64,000 nt of DNA from Alteromonas marina (GTDB taxonomy: Bacteria > Pseudomonadota > Gammaproteobacteria > Enterobacterales > Alteromonadaceae). Below the pieces are notes generated by a model that was not told the DNA's origin, did no database searches, and saw nothing but the letters and a program-made list of their open reading frames with translations. Shown in pieces: positions 1 to 9,617 of the stretch; the first letter of the stretch is position 1, and each line of letters starts with the position of its first letter. Made by a program: the position numbers and the translations under genes. Location: assembly GCF_000808575.1 (NCBI RefSeq), contig NZ_JWLW01000023.1:301691-365690 (forward strand). Reading direction: 5' to 3'.

Positions 1-2428
1 TAGGCATAGAGCTTACTTTCATTTCAAATCGCACAGCACCATCAGTTAGTAGTGCTGACGCGTCATAAGAGTGGCCGTCATCAGCAATGATGCCCATAAC
101 CGTTGGCGTCGCGCCAATTCGGAACTCGGCTACAGTGCCGTGGTCCGCATCATCTACTTCTTCTGTTGGGGTTGAGCCACCGCAGCAGTCCCAGATACGC
201 CACTGGTCTGCCGCAGTGTCTGCGAACAAGGTAATCCCAGACGCTGAAGGCGCGTCTTGACCACTGTCCGGGTGATATATTTTCACGTTGTCTAGGCGAT
301 ACACGGCGCCTTCACCAGTACTCCAAGCAGGGAACACCATGATGACGTCTATTGCGCTAACGTCTAAGCCGCGAGCTTGTAGGTCAGAAATAGGGAAAGT
401 GTAGGTTTGCCACTCACCTTCAACAGGCGCTTGGCCTTCAACGCTATCCGCTAAAGGAAGCTCGACTGCGGTTGATGCACCGTTTGACTCAACTTTAAAT
501 AGCCATGTTGAATCTGGGTTGTTTGGAGTGCTTAACACACGCATTTCAAACTGTAGTAAACCACCGTCAGTTAGGGCTGTGGCATCAAATGGAGTATCAC
601 CACCACCGGCAGCAGAGCGAGTAATAAAGCCCATTACGGTAGGTTCTGCGCCAATGCGGAATTCTGCCGTTAAGCCGTGCTCTTCGTCATCCATTTCTTC
701 AGTTGGGGTAGAGCCACCACAGCAATCCCACATGGGCCAATCAGGGTTTTGGCCATCTTCGAAGATAGTTAGTTCAGGATAAGAAACACCGCCTTCTTGT
801 GAAATTTCAACGTTTGTCATGCGATAAACTGCGCCATTTCCAGTATCCCAGGCAGGAAACACCATAATGACATCAATAGCGCTGGTATCTAAGCCTGCTT
901 CAGCAAGCGCACTTAGTGGAAATTCATAAGACTCCCATACACCTTGCTCTGGCGTGTCACCTGCAGTATCTGCTGGACCCACGTAACCACTCATTAAGGG
1001 CAGTTCTACCGCAGTGGAGCCTTCAGAACTTTCAATTTTAAATAGCCAGTTTGTGGTAGCGTTGTTGGGTAGAGAAGTTACTTTTAGATCAAACTTAACA
1101 CTGCCTGTTTCTTCTATTGGCGAGGCATCAAAAGGAGAAGCCTCACCTTCTGGGTCTGTTATAAATTGTCCTCGACTAATAAAGCCCATTACGGTAGGTG
1201 CTTCGTTGATCGTAAATTCGTAAACTTGACCTTGCTCAGTGTCCTCAACTAAAGCTGGGGTAGTGCCGCCACAGCAATCCCATGCTGGCCAGTTCGGGTT
1301 AGGCGCACCATCAAAAATCGTTAAGTTTTGAGGAATGCCAGTAGAAGGCGGAGAAGGGATAGGGGCTGCACCTTCAACCAGTGCGTCCTCAAACGAGTCG
1401 TAGCCAGGGCGCACAGTTTCACAGCCTTTACCAGTGTCTGGATCAGAGGCACATTCATAAACGCGAACGTAATCGATTTCAAAAGTTTGGCCGTTTGCAA
1501 ATGCTTCGGCATCAATACCCGTTTCATTAACTGCTTCGGGCCAATTTCCGCCCACCGCAAAATTAAGGATCATGTAAAACTCTTGGTCGTAAGGCGCATT
1601 ATTCCATTGGGTTTCAAGTTCCCCGGTGACTTGGTCGAAGTACTCGGTATACCATCCGCGATGAGAAAGCCCCGTTGCATCACCATTTGCGTTATAGCGA
1701 ACTTCAGAACGACGCTGAGTTGCGTACAAATAGCCGTCCATATACCAGCGAATTTCACCTTCTTGCCATTCTATAGCGTAGGTATGGAAGTCATCAGCTG
1801 GGTTCGCGCCATCAGGAAGAGAATAAGCTTGACCAGAGCTGTCATTGTTTGGCCATTCTTGACCATAGTGAAGGGTGCCGTAGATGTGGTTTTCAGGGGT
1901 ACCTTCTGCGTCTGCTGCTTTCAGGTTTACCGCTTCCATAATGTCGATTTCACCAGAGCGAGGCCAGCCGCCATATACAGAATCAGTAGGCATCATCCAA
2001 AACGCTGGCCAACTACCTTGCCCTTCCGGAAGTTTCGCGCGCATTTCAAAACGGCCATATTTAAAATCGGCTTTGTATTGAGTAATTAATCGGGCTGACG
2101 TGTAGGGCTTTGGTGCACCTTCTTCGGCAGGAAGCGCAACAATTTTTAGACTACCATCAGACACAAATGAATTGTCTTCACTGTCTGTGTAGCACTGGGC
2201 TTCATTGTTACCGCCACCGTCGCAGTTTACTTCATGGGTCCAGTTATCATCGTTAATACTGGTTCCATCGAACTCGTCGCTCCAAACAAGCTCCCAGTCA
2301 GTAACGGGAACCGTTGCGTCAACAACGTCGATATCCGTAGAGGTTGTTGCTCCACCTCCACAGCCAAATAGGGTTGTGACTGAGATCGCGGCTGCTATCC
2401 GCGAGAGTTGAGATGCTTTTTTCGTCAT
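1..2428 (-). CDS. GH16 beta-glucanase (laminarinase-like) lipoprotein with repeated C-terminal modules, partial
   Basis: The reading frame is open from the ATG at 2428 to the window edge (809 codons, no stop), so the C-terminus lies outside. Residues 1-23 form a lipoprotein signal ending in the lipobox LFGC. Residues about 45-330 are a glycoside hydrolase family 16 domain with the catalytic motif EIDIME (E160, D162, E165) and many aromatic residues of the substrate groove. This family cleaves beta-1,3 or beta-1,3/1,4-glucans; laminarin is the likely marine substrate (inference). From about residue 368 there are at least three copies of a module of about 181 residues, each opening with a W-x-x-WDCCGG[ST]TP motif (near residues 375, 557 and 738). 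They look like beta-sandwich carbohydrate-binding modules, perhaps related to the ExoP C-terminal domain; that name is uncertain. The gene is transcribed leftward behind two LacI-type palindromes. Confidence 0.9.
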   Translation of the reverse strand, partial: MTKKASQLSRIAAAISVTTLFGCGGGATTSTDIDVVDATVPVTDWELVWSDEFDGTSINDDNWTHEVNCDGGGNNEAQCYTDSEDNSFVSDGSLKIVALPAEEGAPKPYTSARLITQYKADFKYGRFEMRAKLPEGQGSWPAFWMMPTDSVYGGWPRSGEIDIMEAVNLKAADAEGTPENHIYGTLHYGQEWPNNDSSGQAYSLPDGANPADDFHTYAIEWQEGEIRWYMDGYLYATQRRSEVRYNANGDATGLSHRGWYTEYFDQVTGELETQWNNAPYDQEFYMILNFAVGGNWPEAVNETGIDAEAFANGQTFEIDYVRVYECASDPDTGKGCETVRPGYDSFEDALVEGAAPIPSPPSTGIPQNLTIFDGAPNPNWPAWDCCGGTTPALVEDTEQGQVYEFTINEAPTVMGFISRGQFITDPEGEASPFDASPIEETGSVKFDLKVTSLPNNATTNWLFKIESSEGSTAVELPLMSGYVGPADTAGDTPEQGVWESYEFPLSALAEAGLDTSAIDVIMVFPAWDTGNGAVYRMTNVEISQEGGVSYPELTIFEDGQNPDWPMWDCCGGSTPTEEMDDEEHGLTAEFRIGAEPTVMGFITRSAAGGGDTPFDATALTDGGLLQFEMRVLSTPNNPDSTWLFKVESNGASTAVELPLADSVEGQAPVEGEWQTYTFPISDLQARGLDVSAIDVIMVFPAWSTGEGAVYRLDNVKIYHPDSGQDAPSASGITLFADTAADQWRIWDCCGGSTPTEEVDDADHGTVAEFRIGATPTVMGIIADDGHSYDASALLTDGAVRFEMKVSSMP

Positions 2429-2821
2429 TGTTTTCAGCCCTGATCAAAAGAAATTGGGTTTTTATGTTGTGGCAAATGCCACGTAAAAAGCTTGTGTAAG
2501 CGCTTACAAAATGAGTTAAATAAAAATGGCTGTTTGAAAGCGCTTACATTACATTAAGCCACTGACACGTAAAGATCAATACTGTTCTCAAAAATTTAAC
2601 ATTTGGCTGTCGGTCTTATTTTTGTTGTTTTTGGTTTATTTTCAAATAAAACAATAATATAAGGTTGTATTAGGAGGTTGGTTAAAATTTAAAGGTGCTT
2701 GTTTCACTCACTATTTACAAATTATCTCAGGGACTTGTTAATGATCTGTGCTCGATATTTTGTTCGCACCTGTGCACACATCACGTTAAGCTCAACGTAC
2801 GATCTCATGTGAGTTGTTATT
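2429..2821. other. Divergent intergenic region between the GH16 and CDF genes
   Basis: This 393-bp gap separates two divergent genes and must hold both promoters. Besides the two operators it contains a further inverted repeat, GTGGCA-AA-TGCCAC, at 2469-2482, between the operators and the GH16 start. The stretch 2590-2700 is AT-rich. No open reading frame or RNA gene is recognised in it. Confidence 0.6.
2495..2548. promoter_or_regulatory. Two LacI-family-type operators upstream of the GH16 gene
   Basis: A perfect 14-bp palindrome TGTAAGCGCTTACA lies at 2495-2508. A near-identical copy TGAAAGCGCTTACA lies at 2535-2548. Their centres are 40 bp apart, close to four helical turns, so both would face the same side of the DNA. 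The CG-centred AAGCGCTT core is typical of LacI-family sugar repressor sites. Position upstream of the GH16 gene suggests glucan- or glucoside-responsive control; the regulator itself is not in the window. Confidence 0.7.
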
Positions 2822-3814
2822 ATGCATCACCACAATCACAGCACTACCGCCTCTAATCATCATAAAGGTCAGCATCACGGCCATCACCACGGTGCGCATG
2901 CTGAAGGGCTAGGCACAGATTCCACACGCATTGGATGGGCGTTCTGGCTAAATTTCATCTTTACTATTATTGAATTCATCGGTGGTTGGCTTACTAACAG
3001 TGTCGCCATAATGGCAGATGCTGTTCACGATTTAGGAGACTCTCTATCCATAGGTCTGGCGTGGTATTTAAGTAAGCTCGGGAATAAAGCATCTACCGAA
3101 AAGTATACGTATGGCTTCAAACGGCTAAGCCTGATGGGCGCCATGATCAATGGCGTTATATTGGTCATTGGCTCAATTTGGGTGTTGTCTGAGGCCATCC
3201 CTCGTTTATCTAACCCCGAAATGCCCGTTACAGAGGGTATGATTGGATTAGCGATCCTCGGTATTGTCGTGAATGGATTTGCAGCTTATAAACTCCACGG
3301 CGGTCATTCGATGAATGAAAAGGTGCTTAACTGGCACTTAATTGAAGACACGATGGGGTGGGTAGCGGTACTGGTAGTAGCCATTGTGCTCCATTTTGTT
3401 GAATGGCCTATACTTGACCCAATTTTATCTATTGGTTTTACGCTATTTATTTTGGTCAATGTTGTTCGGTATGTTGTGCAGACCATGTCTTTGTTTCTAC
3501 AGGGCGTACCTGACTTGGCTACAAGGAATGCTATTAGCAACGCGCTTTTGAAAATCGAGCACGTTGAAGAAATTCACCATGTACATTTTTGGTCGCTTGA
3601 CGGAGAACAGCACGTGCTTACTGCACACGTGGTAATAAACTGTGCAATAGAGAATGACAAACTGAGAGCACTCAAAAGGGAAGTTCACGAGCGTTTAGCC
3701 CCCTTTGAACTTGCTCATACCACGATAGAGTTCGAGTTGCCGGGTGAGCCATGTCGTGACGATAATGATCATTTACACGCTCACTCTCACGAACATCAGC
3801 ATGAAGAACTATAA
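2822..3814 (+). CDS. Cation diffusion facilitator (CDF) family metal exporter, CzcD/ZitB-like
   Basis: An inner-membrane antiporter family that exports Zn2+, and sometimes Co2+ or Cd2+, in exchange for protons. The first 30 residues are very rich in histidine, and the C-terminal tail is also His-rich (HLHAHSHEHQHEE), both likely metal-binding. About six membrane segments follow between residues 38 and 220. The transport-site motifs are visible: HDLGDS in the second membrane helix (ADAVHDLGDSLS) and HLIED in the fifth. A cytoplasmic ferredoxin-like C-terminal domain covers about residues 225-310. The 330-residue length fits the family. Substrate is inferred to be zinc from motif type. The gene stands alone and is divergent from the GH16 gene. 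Confidence 0.9.
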   Translation: MHHHNHSTTASNHHKGQHHGHHHGAHAEGLGTDSTRIGWAFWLNFIFTIIEFIGGWLTNSVAIMADAVHDLGDSLSIGLAWYLSKLGNKASTEKYTYGFKRLSLMGAMINGVILVIGSIWVLSEAIPRLSNPEMPVTEGMIGLAILGIVVNGFAAYKLHGGHSMNEKVLNWHLIEDTMGWVAVLVVAIVLHFVEWPILDPILSIGFTLFILVNVVRYVVQTMSLFLQGVPDLATRNAISNALLKIEHVEEIHHVHFWSLDGEQHVLTAHVVINCAIENDKLRALKREVHERLAPFELAHTTIEFELPGEPCRDDNDHLHAHSHEHQHEEL

Positions 3815-3925
3815 GTTGCGTTAAACTCTGGCGAGAGTAGGGATTCGTTGTCTAAAGGCCAACGAAAATCAAGCTTTTGTAGTGATAGGCCTTTTTAGCA
3901 ATAACTATAATTAATAAATAAAAGT

Positions 3926-4921
3926 ATGAATATCAGATATCAAGCGATTCTCCCGGGAGTAAGCGTTTCGGTCATAACCGGCTTGGCGGCTCTTTTTCTC
4001 AGTGATCACTACGGTTCCCCTGCCATGCTGTTTGCTCTTCTGATAGGAATGGCTGTTTCTTTCCTCTATCGAGCCGATTCACCAAGTACCGAAGGTATTG
4101 ATTTCTGTGCCAGTACTCTATTACGTACAGGTGTTGTACTCCTTGGTTTAAGGCTCGCACTTGAAGATTTAACGGCACTGGGTTGGGATACGCTGGGCTT
4201 ATTGTGCTTTGCCGTTTTAACGACTATTTTGCTTGGTATTGGCCTCGCTAAAATTTTGGGGTTGAAAGGGCAGCTAGGTGCCTTAACAGGAGGCGCAGTT
4301 GCCATCTGTGGCGCATCCGCTGCATTAGCTATATCTACCATTCTACCCAAAGACCAGCACCATGAGCGAGATACACTAGTTACCGTTATTGGCGTTACCG
4401 CTATGTCTACAATCGCAATGGTACTTTATCCTATTATCGCTGTTCAGCTAAACCTGTCAGACAGTGAAGCTGGCATATTTCTAGGTGGCACTATTCATGA
4501 TGTTGCGCAAGTTGTAGGGGCAGGCTACTCGATTTCTCAGGAAGTAGGCGACATGGCAACGCTAACGAAACTTGTTAGGGTAGCCATGCTAGTTCCAGTA
4601 GTTATGATTATGGTGTTAGTCGTAGCAAAAACCTTATCTGTTGGTATCAAAAGCCGTCGAACAAACAGTCCTAAGATACCACTCTTCTTAGTCGGCTTCG
4701 TGATGATGATGCTACTGAACAGTTTCTTTGTTTTACCTGAAAGCGTTGTAGAGATGGGGAGTCAAATCTCACGCTTTTTCCTCATCGTCTCCATAGCCGC
4801 GATTGGAATGAAATCAAACTTGGGTCAACTCATCAATGTTGGTGTGCGACCAATAATTATGATTTTCGCAGAAACCCTATGGTTAGCACTCATCATTTTA
4901 GGATACTTACATTTTTCGTAA
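3926..4921 (+). CDS. YeiH/UPF0324 family putative sulfate exporter-type membrane protein
   Basis: A polytopic inner-membrane protein of 331 residues with around nine to ten hydrophobic segments. The family hallmark region is well conserved: LTGGAVAICGASAALAIS followed by a loop and then FLGGTIHDVAQVVGAGYS. The family (E. coli YeiH) is often described as a putative sulfate or sulfite exporter, but biochemical proof is limited. It follows the CDF gene by 111 bp on the same strand; no regulator of the LysR type, often found beside yeiH, is adjacent. Family assignment is firm, substrate is not. Confidence 0.85.
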   Translation: MNIRYQAILPGVSVSVITGLAALFLSDHYGSPAMLFALLIGMAVSFLYRADSPSTEGIDFCASTLLRTGVVLLGLRLALEDLTALGWDTLGLLCFAVLTTILLGIGLAKILGLKGQLGALTGGAVAICGASAALAISTILPKDQHHERDTLVTVIGVTAMSTIAMVLYPIIAVQLNLSDSEAGIFLGGTIHDVAQVVGAGYSISQEVGDMATLTKLVRVAMLVPVVMIMVLVVAKTLSVGIKSRRTNSPKIPLFLVGFVMMMLLNSFFVLPESVVEMGSQISRFFLIVSIAAIGMKSNLGQLINVGVRPIIMIFAETLWLALIILGYLHFS

Positions 4922-5080
4922 CGTTAGATAAGAAACTGGACGCGGCGTTTTAAATGTATCGAATTTAGAAAATCTGCCGATACTCATAGCATAACGCTAC
5001 TTCAGACTAATAGTTAATGAGTCTAAATATCTGTTAATCTGAACAAAATAAATCTATAAAAAATAAATCGGTAACCACAA

Positions 5081-6163
5081 ATGTTTGTATCTCGCAGTAA
5101 ATACGAAGAAAAAGAAGCGCTAGTACGTAAACTCGAAGCAAGAGTGCGAGAAGCCTTAGACAAAATTGATGTTTTAGAGGCAGAAAATACGGAACTCGTT
5201 AACGCCATCGAGGCAGCAAAAGGCCAGCACGCATCGTCAAACAACTCCGTCGTTATGAAATGTATTGTGGACGCTATGCGCCAGTTAGAAGGTATACGCG
5301 AAACAGTATTAGCTACTTATCAGCGCATTGATGCAGAGAATCAGTCGCTGGCGAATATTAATGAGTTGTTTAGTGACTCAGCCACAACGTTACGCAAAAT
5401 TGTTACCGACATGAGTGGGCTCAACCTTCAAATGGGCAGTATGAGCGAACGTATTTCGGGACTATCGACAACAGCAGATAACATTAATAAATTTGTTACC
5501 ACTATTACGAGTATTTCCGACCAGACCAACTTGCTCGCGCTAAACGCCGCGATTGAAGCGGCTCGAGCGGGCGATGCAGGACGAGGGTTTAGTGTTGTTG
5601 CTGATGAAGTACGTGCACTGGCAACAGAAACCAATAAATCTGCAACAGAAGTTTCAGAGTTGGTTAATGGCATTATTCAATCAACATCCAAAGCGGTGTC
5701 GGGAGTGAATGAGCTGCGTGGAAATAACGAACAGCTTGAGACAGGCATTAATCAACTTAATGATAGCTATGAAGTCATGGTGAAGCACTGTGACAGCATG
5801 AAATCCACTATTAGTGAAGGCGCCATTGCTACATTTATCCAAACAGTAAAGCTGGATCATGTAGTGTGGAAAGCAGAGGTTTATGCGGTGCTATGTGGTT
5901 ATAGTAACAAATCGGTGACAGACTTTGGCGATCATAAAAACTGTCGCCTAGGGCAATGGTATAGTGATAATGCTAATAAAGCGATAGGCCAAACTACGGC
6001 ATTCAGAGAGATTGAAGCGCCGCATGCAAGAGTACATAGCAGCGGAATAGCCGCAGTGCTAGCTAAACAAAATGGCGACAACGCTGAAGCTGATGCTAAG
6101 CTTATAGAAATGGAACAAGCCAGTGAGAGAGTAACAACACTCCTTGATAGGCTAGTTAGCTAG
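5081..6163 (+). CDS. Soluble methyl-accepting chemotaxis protein with C-terminal CZB zinc-binding domain
   Basis: No membrane segment is visible, so this 360-residue receptor is cytoplasmic. Residues 1-60 form a coiled coil. Residues about 80-250 form a short MCP signalling domain with the hairpin tip [16 protein letters not shown] and the following [15 protein letters not shown]. Residues about 255-355 match the chemoreceptor zinc-binding (CZB) domain: a spaced H...H-x-x-CRLGxWY block plus HARVHS, giving the 3-His/1-Cys zinc set. CZB receptors in other bacteria sense zinc or oxidation by hypochlorite through the cysteine. The stop is 88 bp before the histidine kinase gene, so co-transcription is possible. 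Confidence 0.9.
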   Translation: MFVSRSKYEEKEALVRKLEARVREALDKIDVLEAENTELVNAIEAAKGQHASSNNSVVMKCIVDAMRQLEGIRETVLATYQRIDAENQSLANINELFSDSATTLRKIVTDMSGLNLQMGSMSERISGLSTTADNINKFVTTITSISDQTNLLALNAAIEAARAGDAGRGFSVVADEVRALATETNKSATEVSELVNGIIQSTSKAVSGVNELRGNNEQLETGINQLNDSYEVMVKHCDSMKSTISEGAIATFIQTVKLDHVVWKAEVYAVLCGYSNKSVTDFGDHKNCRLGQWYSDNANKAIGQTTAFREIEAPHARVHSSGIAAVLAKQNGDNAEADAKLIEMEQASERVTTLLDRLVS

Positions 6164-6251
6164 CGGCCGCAGAACTCTATGGTTCGATAGGCCCTATTGA
6201 GACGCATGGCGCTCTGAGATTTTATCGGCGATTTAAATGGAGGGCTTCTTG

Positions 6252-7757
6252 GTGAGTGAAACATCGTATTCCACCGAACACGAGCGTATTCTTGCGCTGG
6301 AAGCCCGCGTTAACTCGTTAGAGCGACAACTTAAGCGTCAAAAAATTGCGCGTAAAAACGCAGAATCTTTCTTAGAAACCTATTCTCAAGATGCTTATCT
6401 AGCAAACCAAGCACTTAGAAAAGCACTAAATGATTCGAAGCAGCGAGAGCGAGAGCTGCTCTACCTCAACAGAGCTGCATCACAGCTTTCCAATGCCCAG
6501 CCAGGTAAAAGTTTTATATTCTCTGCCTTAGAATCGGCGGTGGAATTTAGTAACGCCCATTGTGGAAAAGCATTCATTGTGAAAAATGATGAACTAGTAG
6601 TGGGTGAAGATAACCAAGTACTTACTTATGAAGAGGGTTGGCGTAGCTCCCCAGAGCTTGCCGAATTGATTAAGTTTGAAACACCACTTTCCTTAAGGGA
6701 CAGTTACTCCCATTGGTGTGTTACTGCAGTTCAGCGACCCGACACTCAAAAAGAAGCGCGCTTACTTCACTTCATGCATGAGATGGCAGACGGCGAATTC
6801 GCTTGGCTCGTGTTACTTACCAAAGACGATCACTTAGAAGAAGAAACGCTTCACGTTCTTGATACCTCCAAACATTATCTAAACATTACGTCTCGTTACC
6901 AGAACAAAAAAACTGAGCTCACCAGTCGGCAAATAGAATTGAGTTCGGTTAAAAAAGACAGAGACTTTCTAGAAGAAAGGCTGGTTAGTGCAGACAAGAT
7001 GGCGATGTTGGGGCAACTTGCGGCGGGCATAGCCCATGAAATTAATAACCCAATCGGTTATGTTCGAAGTAATACTGTTGTCGCCAAAGAAATCTTTAAT
7101 GACTATCAACACGCGTTAGATGAAATAGGGCTACTGTGTCGTACTGCTGGTGGAAAGATTGAAGCGCAATTCGAAGCGCTGGAGAAGCGTTTTTCTCTGC
7201 GAGAAAGTGCAAGCGAGATTTTAGAAATGTTCAACGAATCTCATGAGGGCATTGAACGCATTATTGAGATAGTAAAAGCGTTGCGAAGTTTTTCGTATCC
7301 AAGCTCAGGAAAGCACACGCAAATAAGCGCTGTAGAAGCTATGAATACGGTAATCAAGCTAACGAACAACCTGCACAGGTACAAAAACAAAGTTAATTTA
7401 GAAGTACCGGATAAAGACGTTTATTTCCTTGGTAACGCAGGGCAAATTCAGCAGGTATTGGTTAATTTCGTAACCAACGCTATCTATGCTACCCCAGAAG
7501 GAAAGTCTATCACCCTAAAAGTACAAAAAGATGAAAAGAACGCCATGCTTATCGTAGAAGACGAAGGTATCGGTATGTCGAAAGAAACACTGGATAGAAT
7601 ATTCACGCCCTTCTTTACCACTAAACCACCCGGTGAAGGAACAGGGTTAGGCATGTCTATTTCCATGACTATTGTTGAAGAGCACAACGGAACGATAAAT
7701 ATCACTAGCGAAGAAGGAAAGGGTACGCGCGTTACCGTTTTGCTACCTCTAGCCTAA
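6252..7757 (+). CDS. Sensor histidine kinase with N-terminal coiled coil
   Basis: The kinase core is clear: H-box LAAGIAHEINNP near residue 260, an N-box region LVNFVTNAIYATPEG, G1 DEGIGMS, F-box FTPFFTTK and G2 GTGLGMS at the end. The N-terminal third has a coiled coil (residues about 5-75) and a weak GAF-like region around 85-205; no membrane segment is seen, so it is probably cytoplasmic. An ATG exists at 6237, but the strong Shine-Dalgarno TGGAGGG (6238-6244) overlaps that codon and is well spaced before GTG 6252, so GTG 6252 is preferred. No response regulator gene is adjacent. It sits between two chemoreceptor genes, suggesting a shared signalling output (inference). Confidence 0.88.
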   Translation: MSETSYSTEHERILALEARVNSLERQLKRQKIARKNAESFLETYSQDAYLANQALRKALNDSKQRERELLYLNRAASQLSNAQPGKSFIFSALESAVEFSNAHCGKAFIVKNDELVVGEDNQVLTYEEGWRSSPELAELIKFETPLSLRDSYSHWCVTAVQRPDTQKEARLLHFMHEMADGEFAWLVLLTKDDHLEEETLHVLDTSKHYLNITSRYQNKKTELTSRQIELSSVKKDRDFLEERLVSADKMAMLGQLAAGIAHEINNPIGYVRSNTVVAKEIFNDYQHALDEIGLLCRTAGGKIEAQFEALEKRFSLRESASEILEMFNESHEGIERIIEIVKALRSFSYPSSGKHTQISAVEAMNTVIKLTNNLHRYKNKVNLEVPDKDVYFLGNAGQIQQVLVNFVTNAIYATPEGKSITLKVQKDEKNAMLIVEDEGIGMSKETLDRIFTPFFTTKPPGEGTGLGMSISMTIVEEHNGTINITSEEGKGTRVTVLLPLA

Positions 7758-7913
7758 AGTATAAAGTGCTTCCCTAAATAGCTGATAGATTATAGAGTTT
7801 CGTTAATCTTTGCTTCCTGCTAGACAGAATTATTTTATGTTCTAGTCTTAGGAGATAAGCAACATCTTATACGATTATCGGATGGTTGCTTTGCTACATG
7901 GAGAAAGCACCGG

Positions 7914-9497
7914 ATGAGAAACAATCAGCCAGTTACCCAAAAAGAATATAAGTTTCCAGCACATCATCGCCTTATCTCATCAACTGATAAGCGTGGCGTT
8001 ATACAGCACTGTAACAATGAATTCGTGGAAGCAAGTGGTTTTACGCGGGACGAGTTAATAGGAAAGAACCACAACCTGATTCGTCACCCTGATATGCCTG
8101 CGCCTGTATTTAAAGAAATGTGGCGTACCTTGGAATCTGGTCAAAGTTGGCTAGGATTGGTGAAAAATAGAAGGAAAAATGGTGACCACTATTGGGTGTC
8201 GGCATTCGTAACGCCTGTGTACGAGGGGAAAACCGTTGTCGGCTATGAGTCCGTTCGAGTTCCAGCGTTGAATGATGAAATAACGCGTGCTTCCGGTGTT
8301 TATGCAAGAATGCAGCAAGGAAAGTCAGCGGTATCACCGATGTCGCGCTTAGCTCAAAACCTAATGCATCTGGCGCCTACGTTGCTGATAAGTGCTGTCT
8401 TAGTAATAGCTCTTGCATTTACCCACGGCGCCGCTGCGGCTGGTATTGCGCTAGCAGGGGCAATTATTTTAATGATTGCTCAAGAAGCCAAGACAAGAAA
8501 AGACTGGGGCGCGCTGCTCTCTCTCAGCCCAGAAAGCTACGCTAATGAAACGGTGGCACAAACCTACTTCCCAGACCCGTCCCATATCAGCCAAGCCAAG
8601 CTTGTCCTAGGGTGTGAGCTTGCCAGAAACCGTACGGCGTTAACTCGAATTAAAGATGCATCAGCGGGGCTCGAATCAATAGCTAACACCACGCATCAAC
8701 AAGCGGAAAGCACCAGTTCGGCGGTTGTACAGCAAAATCAAGCTACACAGCAAATCGCGTCTGCGGTCACGCAAATGAGTCAGGCTATTCAAGAAGTCGC
8801 TGAGCGGGTTGAGGGTAATGCCAAAAGCGCAAAAACTGCAGCAGCTAACGTAGAAACAGGAAACCGTAAAGCTGAAGAAGCCATGCAGGCGATTGTTGCG
8901 TTGCGCGAGGCGGTAGAGTCTATATCTACCACAGTGACAGAGTTGGCTCAGTCAACCAGCGATATTGGCGAAGCGGCCAATATCATCTCGACCATTGCTG
9001 AGCAAACTAACCTGTTAGCGCTTAACGCCGCGATCGAGGCAGCAAGAGCAGGTGAACAAGGAAGAGGTTTTGCGGTTGTAGCTGATGAGGTGCGTACGTT
9101 AGCTTCGAAAACTCGCGAATCGACCGATAAAATTCACAACATCATTAATGAATTGGCTGAGCGTTCTGACCGCGCTGTAAGGGTATCGACGGAAGGGCTA
9201 GCTTCAGCAGAGCACGGCAGCGCTATAGTAGAAGAAACCCGAGGTGCATTGTTTGAAATAAACAATGCAGTGAAAGGTATCGCTGATGCCACAGTAGAGA
9301 TGTCTTCAGCGGTAGAAGAACAAAGCACAGTGGCTGAGCATATTAACCAGCAGTTAGTAGAGGTTGCTGACGGCGCGTCTGAAACCCAGCGTTCATCTGA
9401 AGCATCGCTTGCAGCAAGTCACGATTTGCGCGCAACGGTTAATCAGGTCCACGAACTAATATTGCGTTTCAGTACAGATAAGCGAGTGGGAGAGTAA
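7914..9497 (+). CDS. Aer-like PAS-domain methyl-accepting chemotaxis protein
   Basis: A 527-residue receptor with a PAS domain at about residues 20-115 carrying the Aer-type signature ([17 protein letters not shown], then [17 protein letters not shown]). Such PAS domains usually bind FAD and sense redox state or oxygen. Two closely spaced hydrophobic stretches near residues 150-185 anchor it in the inner membrane with no periplasmic sensor domain. Residues about 240-520 form the MCP domain with the tip [30 protein letters not shown]. Family knowledge predicts aerotaxis or energy taxis through CheA/CheW. Confidence 0.92.
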   Translation: MRNNQPVTQKEYKFPAHHRLISSTDKRGVIQHCNNEFVEASGFTRDELIGKNHNLIRHPDMPAPVFKEMWRTLESGQSWLGLVKNRRKNGDHYWVSAFVTPVYEGKTVVGYESVRVPALNDEITRASGVYARMQQGKSAVSPMSRLAQNLMHLAPTLLISAVLVIALAFTHGAAAAGIALAGAIILMIAQEAKTRKDWGALLSLSPESYANETVAQTYFPDPSHISQAKLVLGCELARNRTALTRIKDASAGLESIANTTHQQAESTSSAVVQQNQATQQIASAVTQMSQAIQEVAERVEGNAKSAKTAAANVETGNRKAEEAMQAIVALREAVESISTTVTELAQSTSDIGEAANIISTIAEQTNLLALNAAIEAARAGEQGRGFAVVADEVRTLASKTRESTDKIHNIINELAERSDRAVRVSTEGLASAEHGSAIVEETRGALFEINNAVKGIADATVEMSSAVEEQSTVAEHINQQLVEVADGASETQRSSEASLAASHDLRATVNQVHELILRFSTDKRVGE

Positions 9498-9572
9498 TAC
9501 TCTCTCCAGCTCTCTTAAGCTTACTCCACTAAAAGGCCTATTGCCTATTGGCGTAAAGATGTGGCGCTAAGT

Positions 9573-9606
9573 AAAAGCCTACAAAACTCGAAACAACGTT
9601 GTAGGC
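9573..9606 (-). terminator. Candidate terminator of the minus-strand ABC operon
   Basis: GCCTACAA (9578-9585) and TTGTAGGC (9599-9606) form an 8-bp stem. Read on the minus strand it lies just after the permease stop and is followed by TTTTAC, a short U-run. It lies between convergent genes. Confidence 0.5.
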
Positions 9607-9617
9607 ATAGGTATTTA

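Noticed and set aside
1328..2089. A 253-codon open frame on the plus strand opposite the GH16 gene
   Set aside because: It is the antisense shadow of a strongly coding minus-strand frame with a clear GH16 domain; its translation has no family features.
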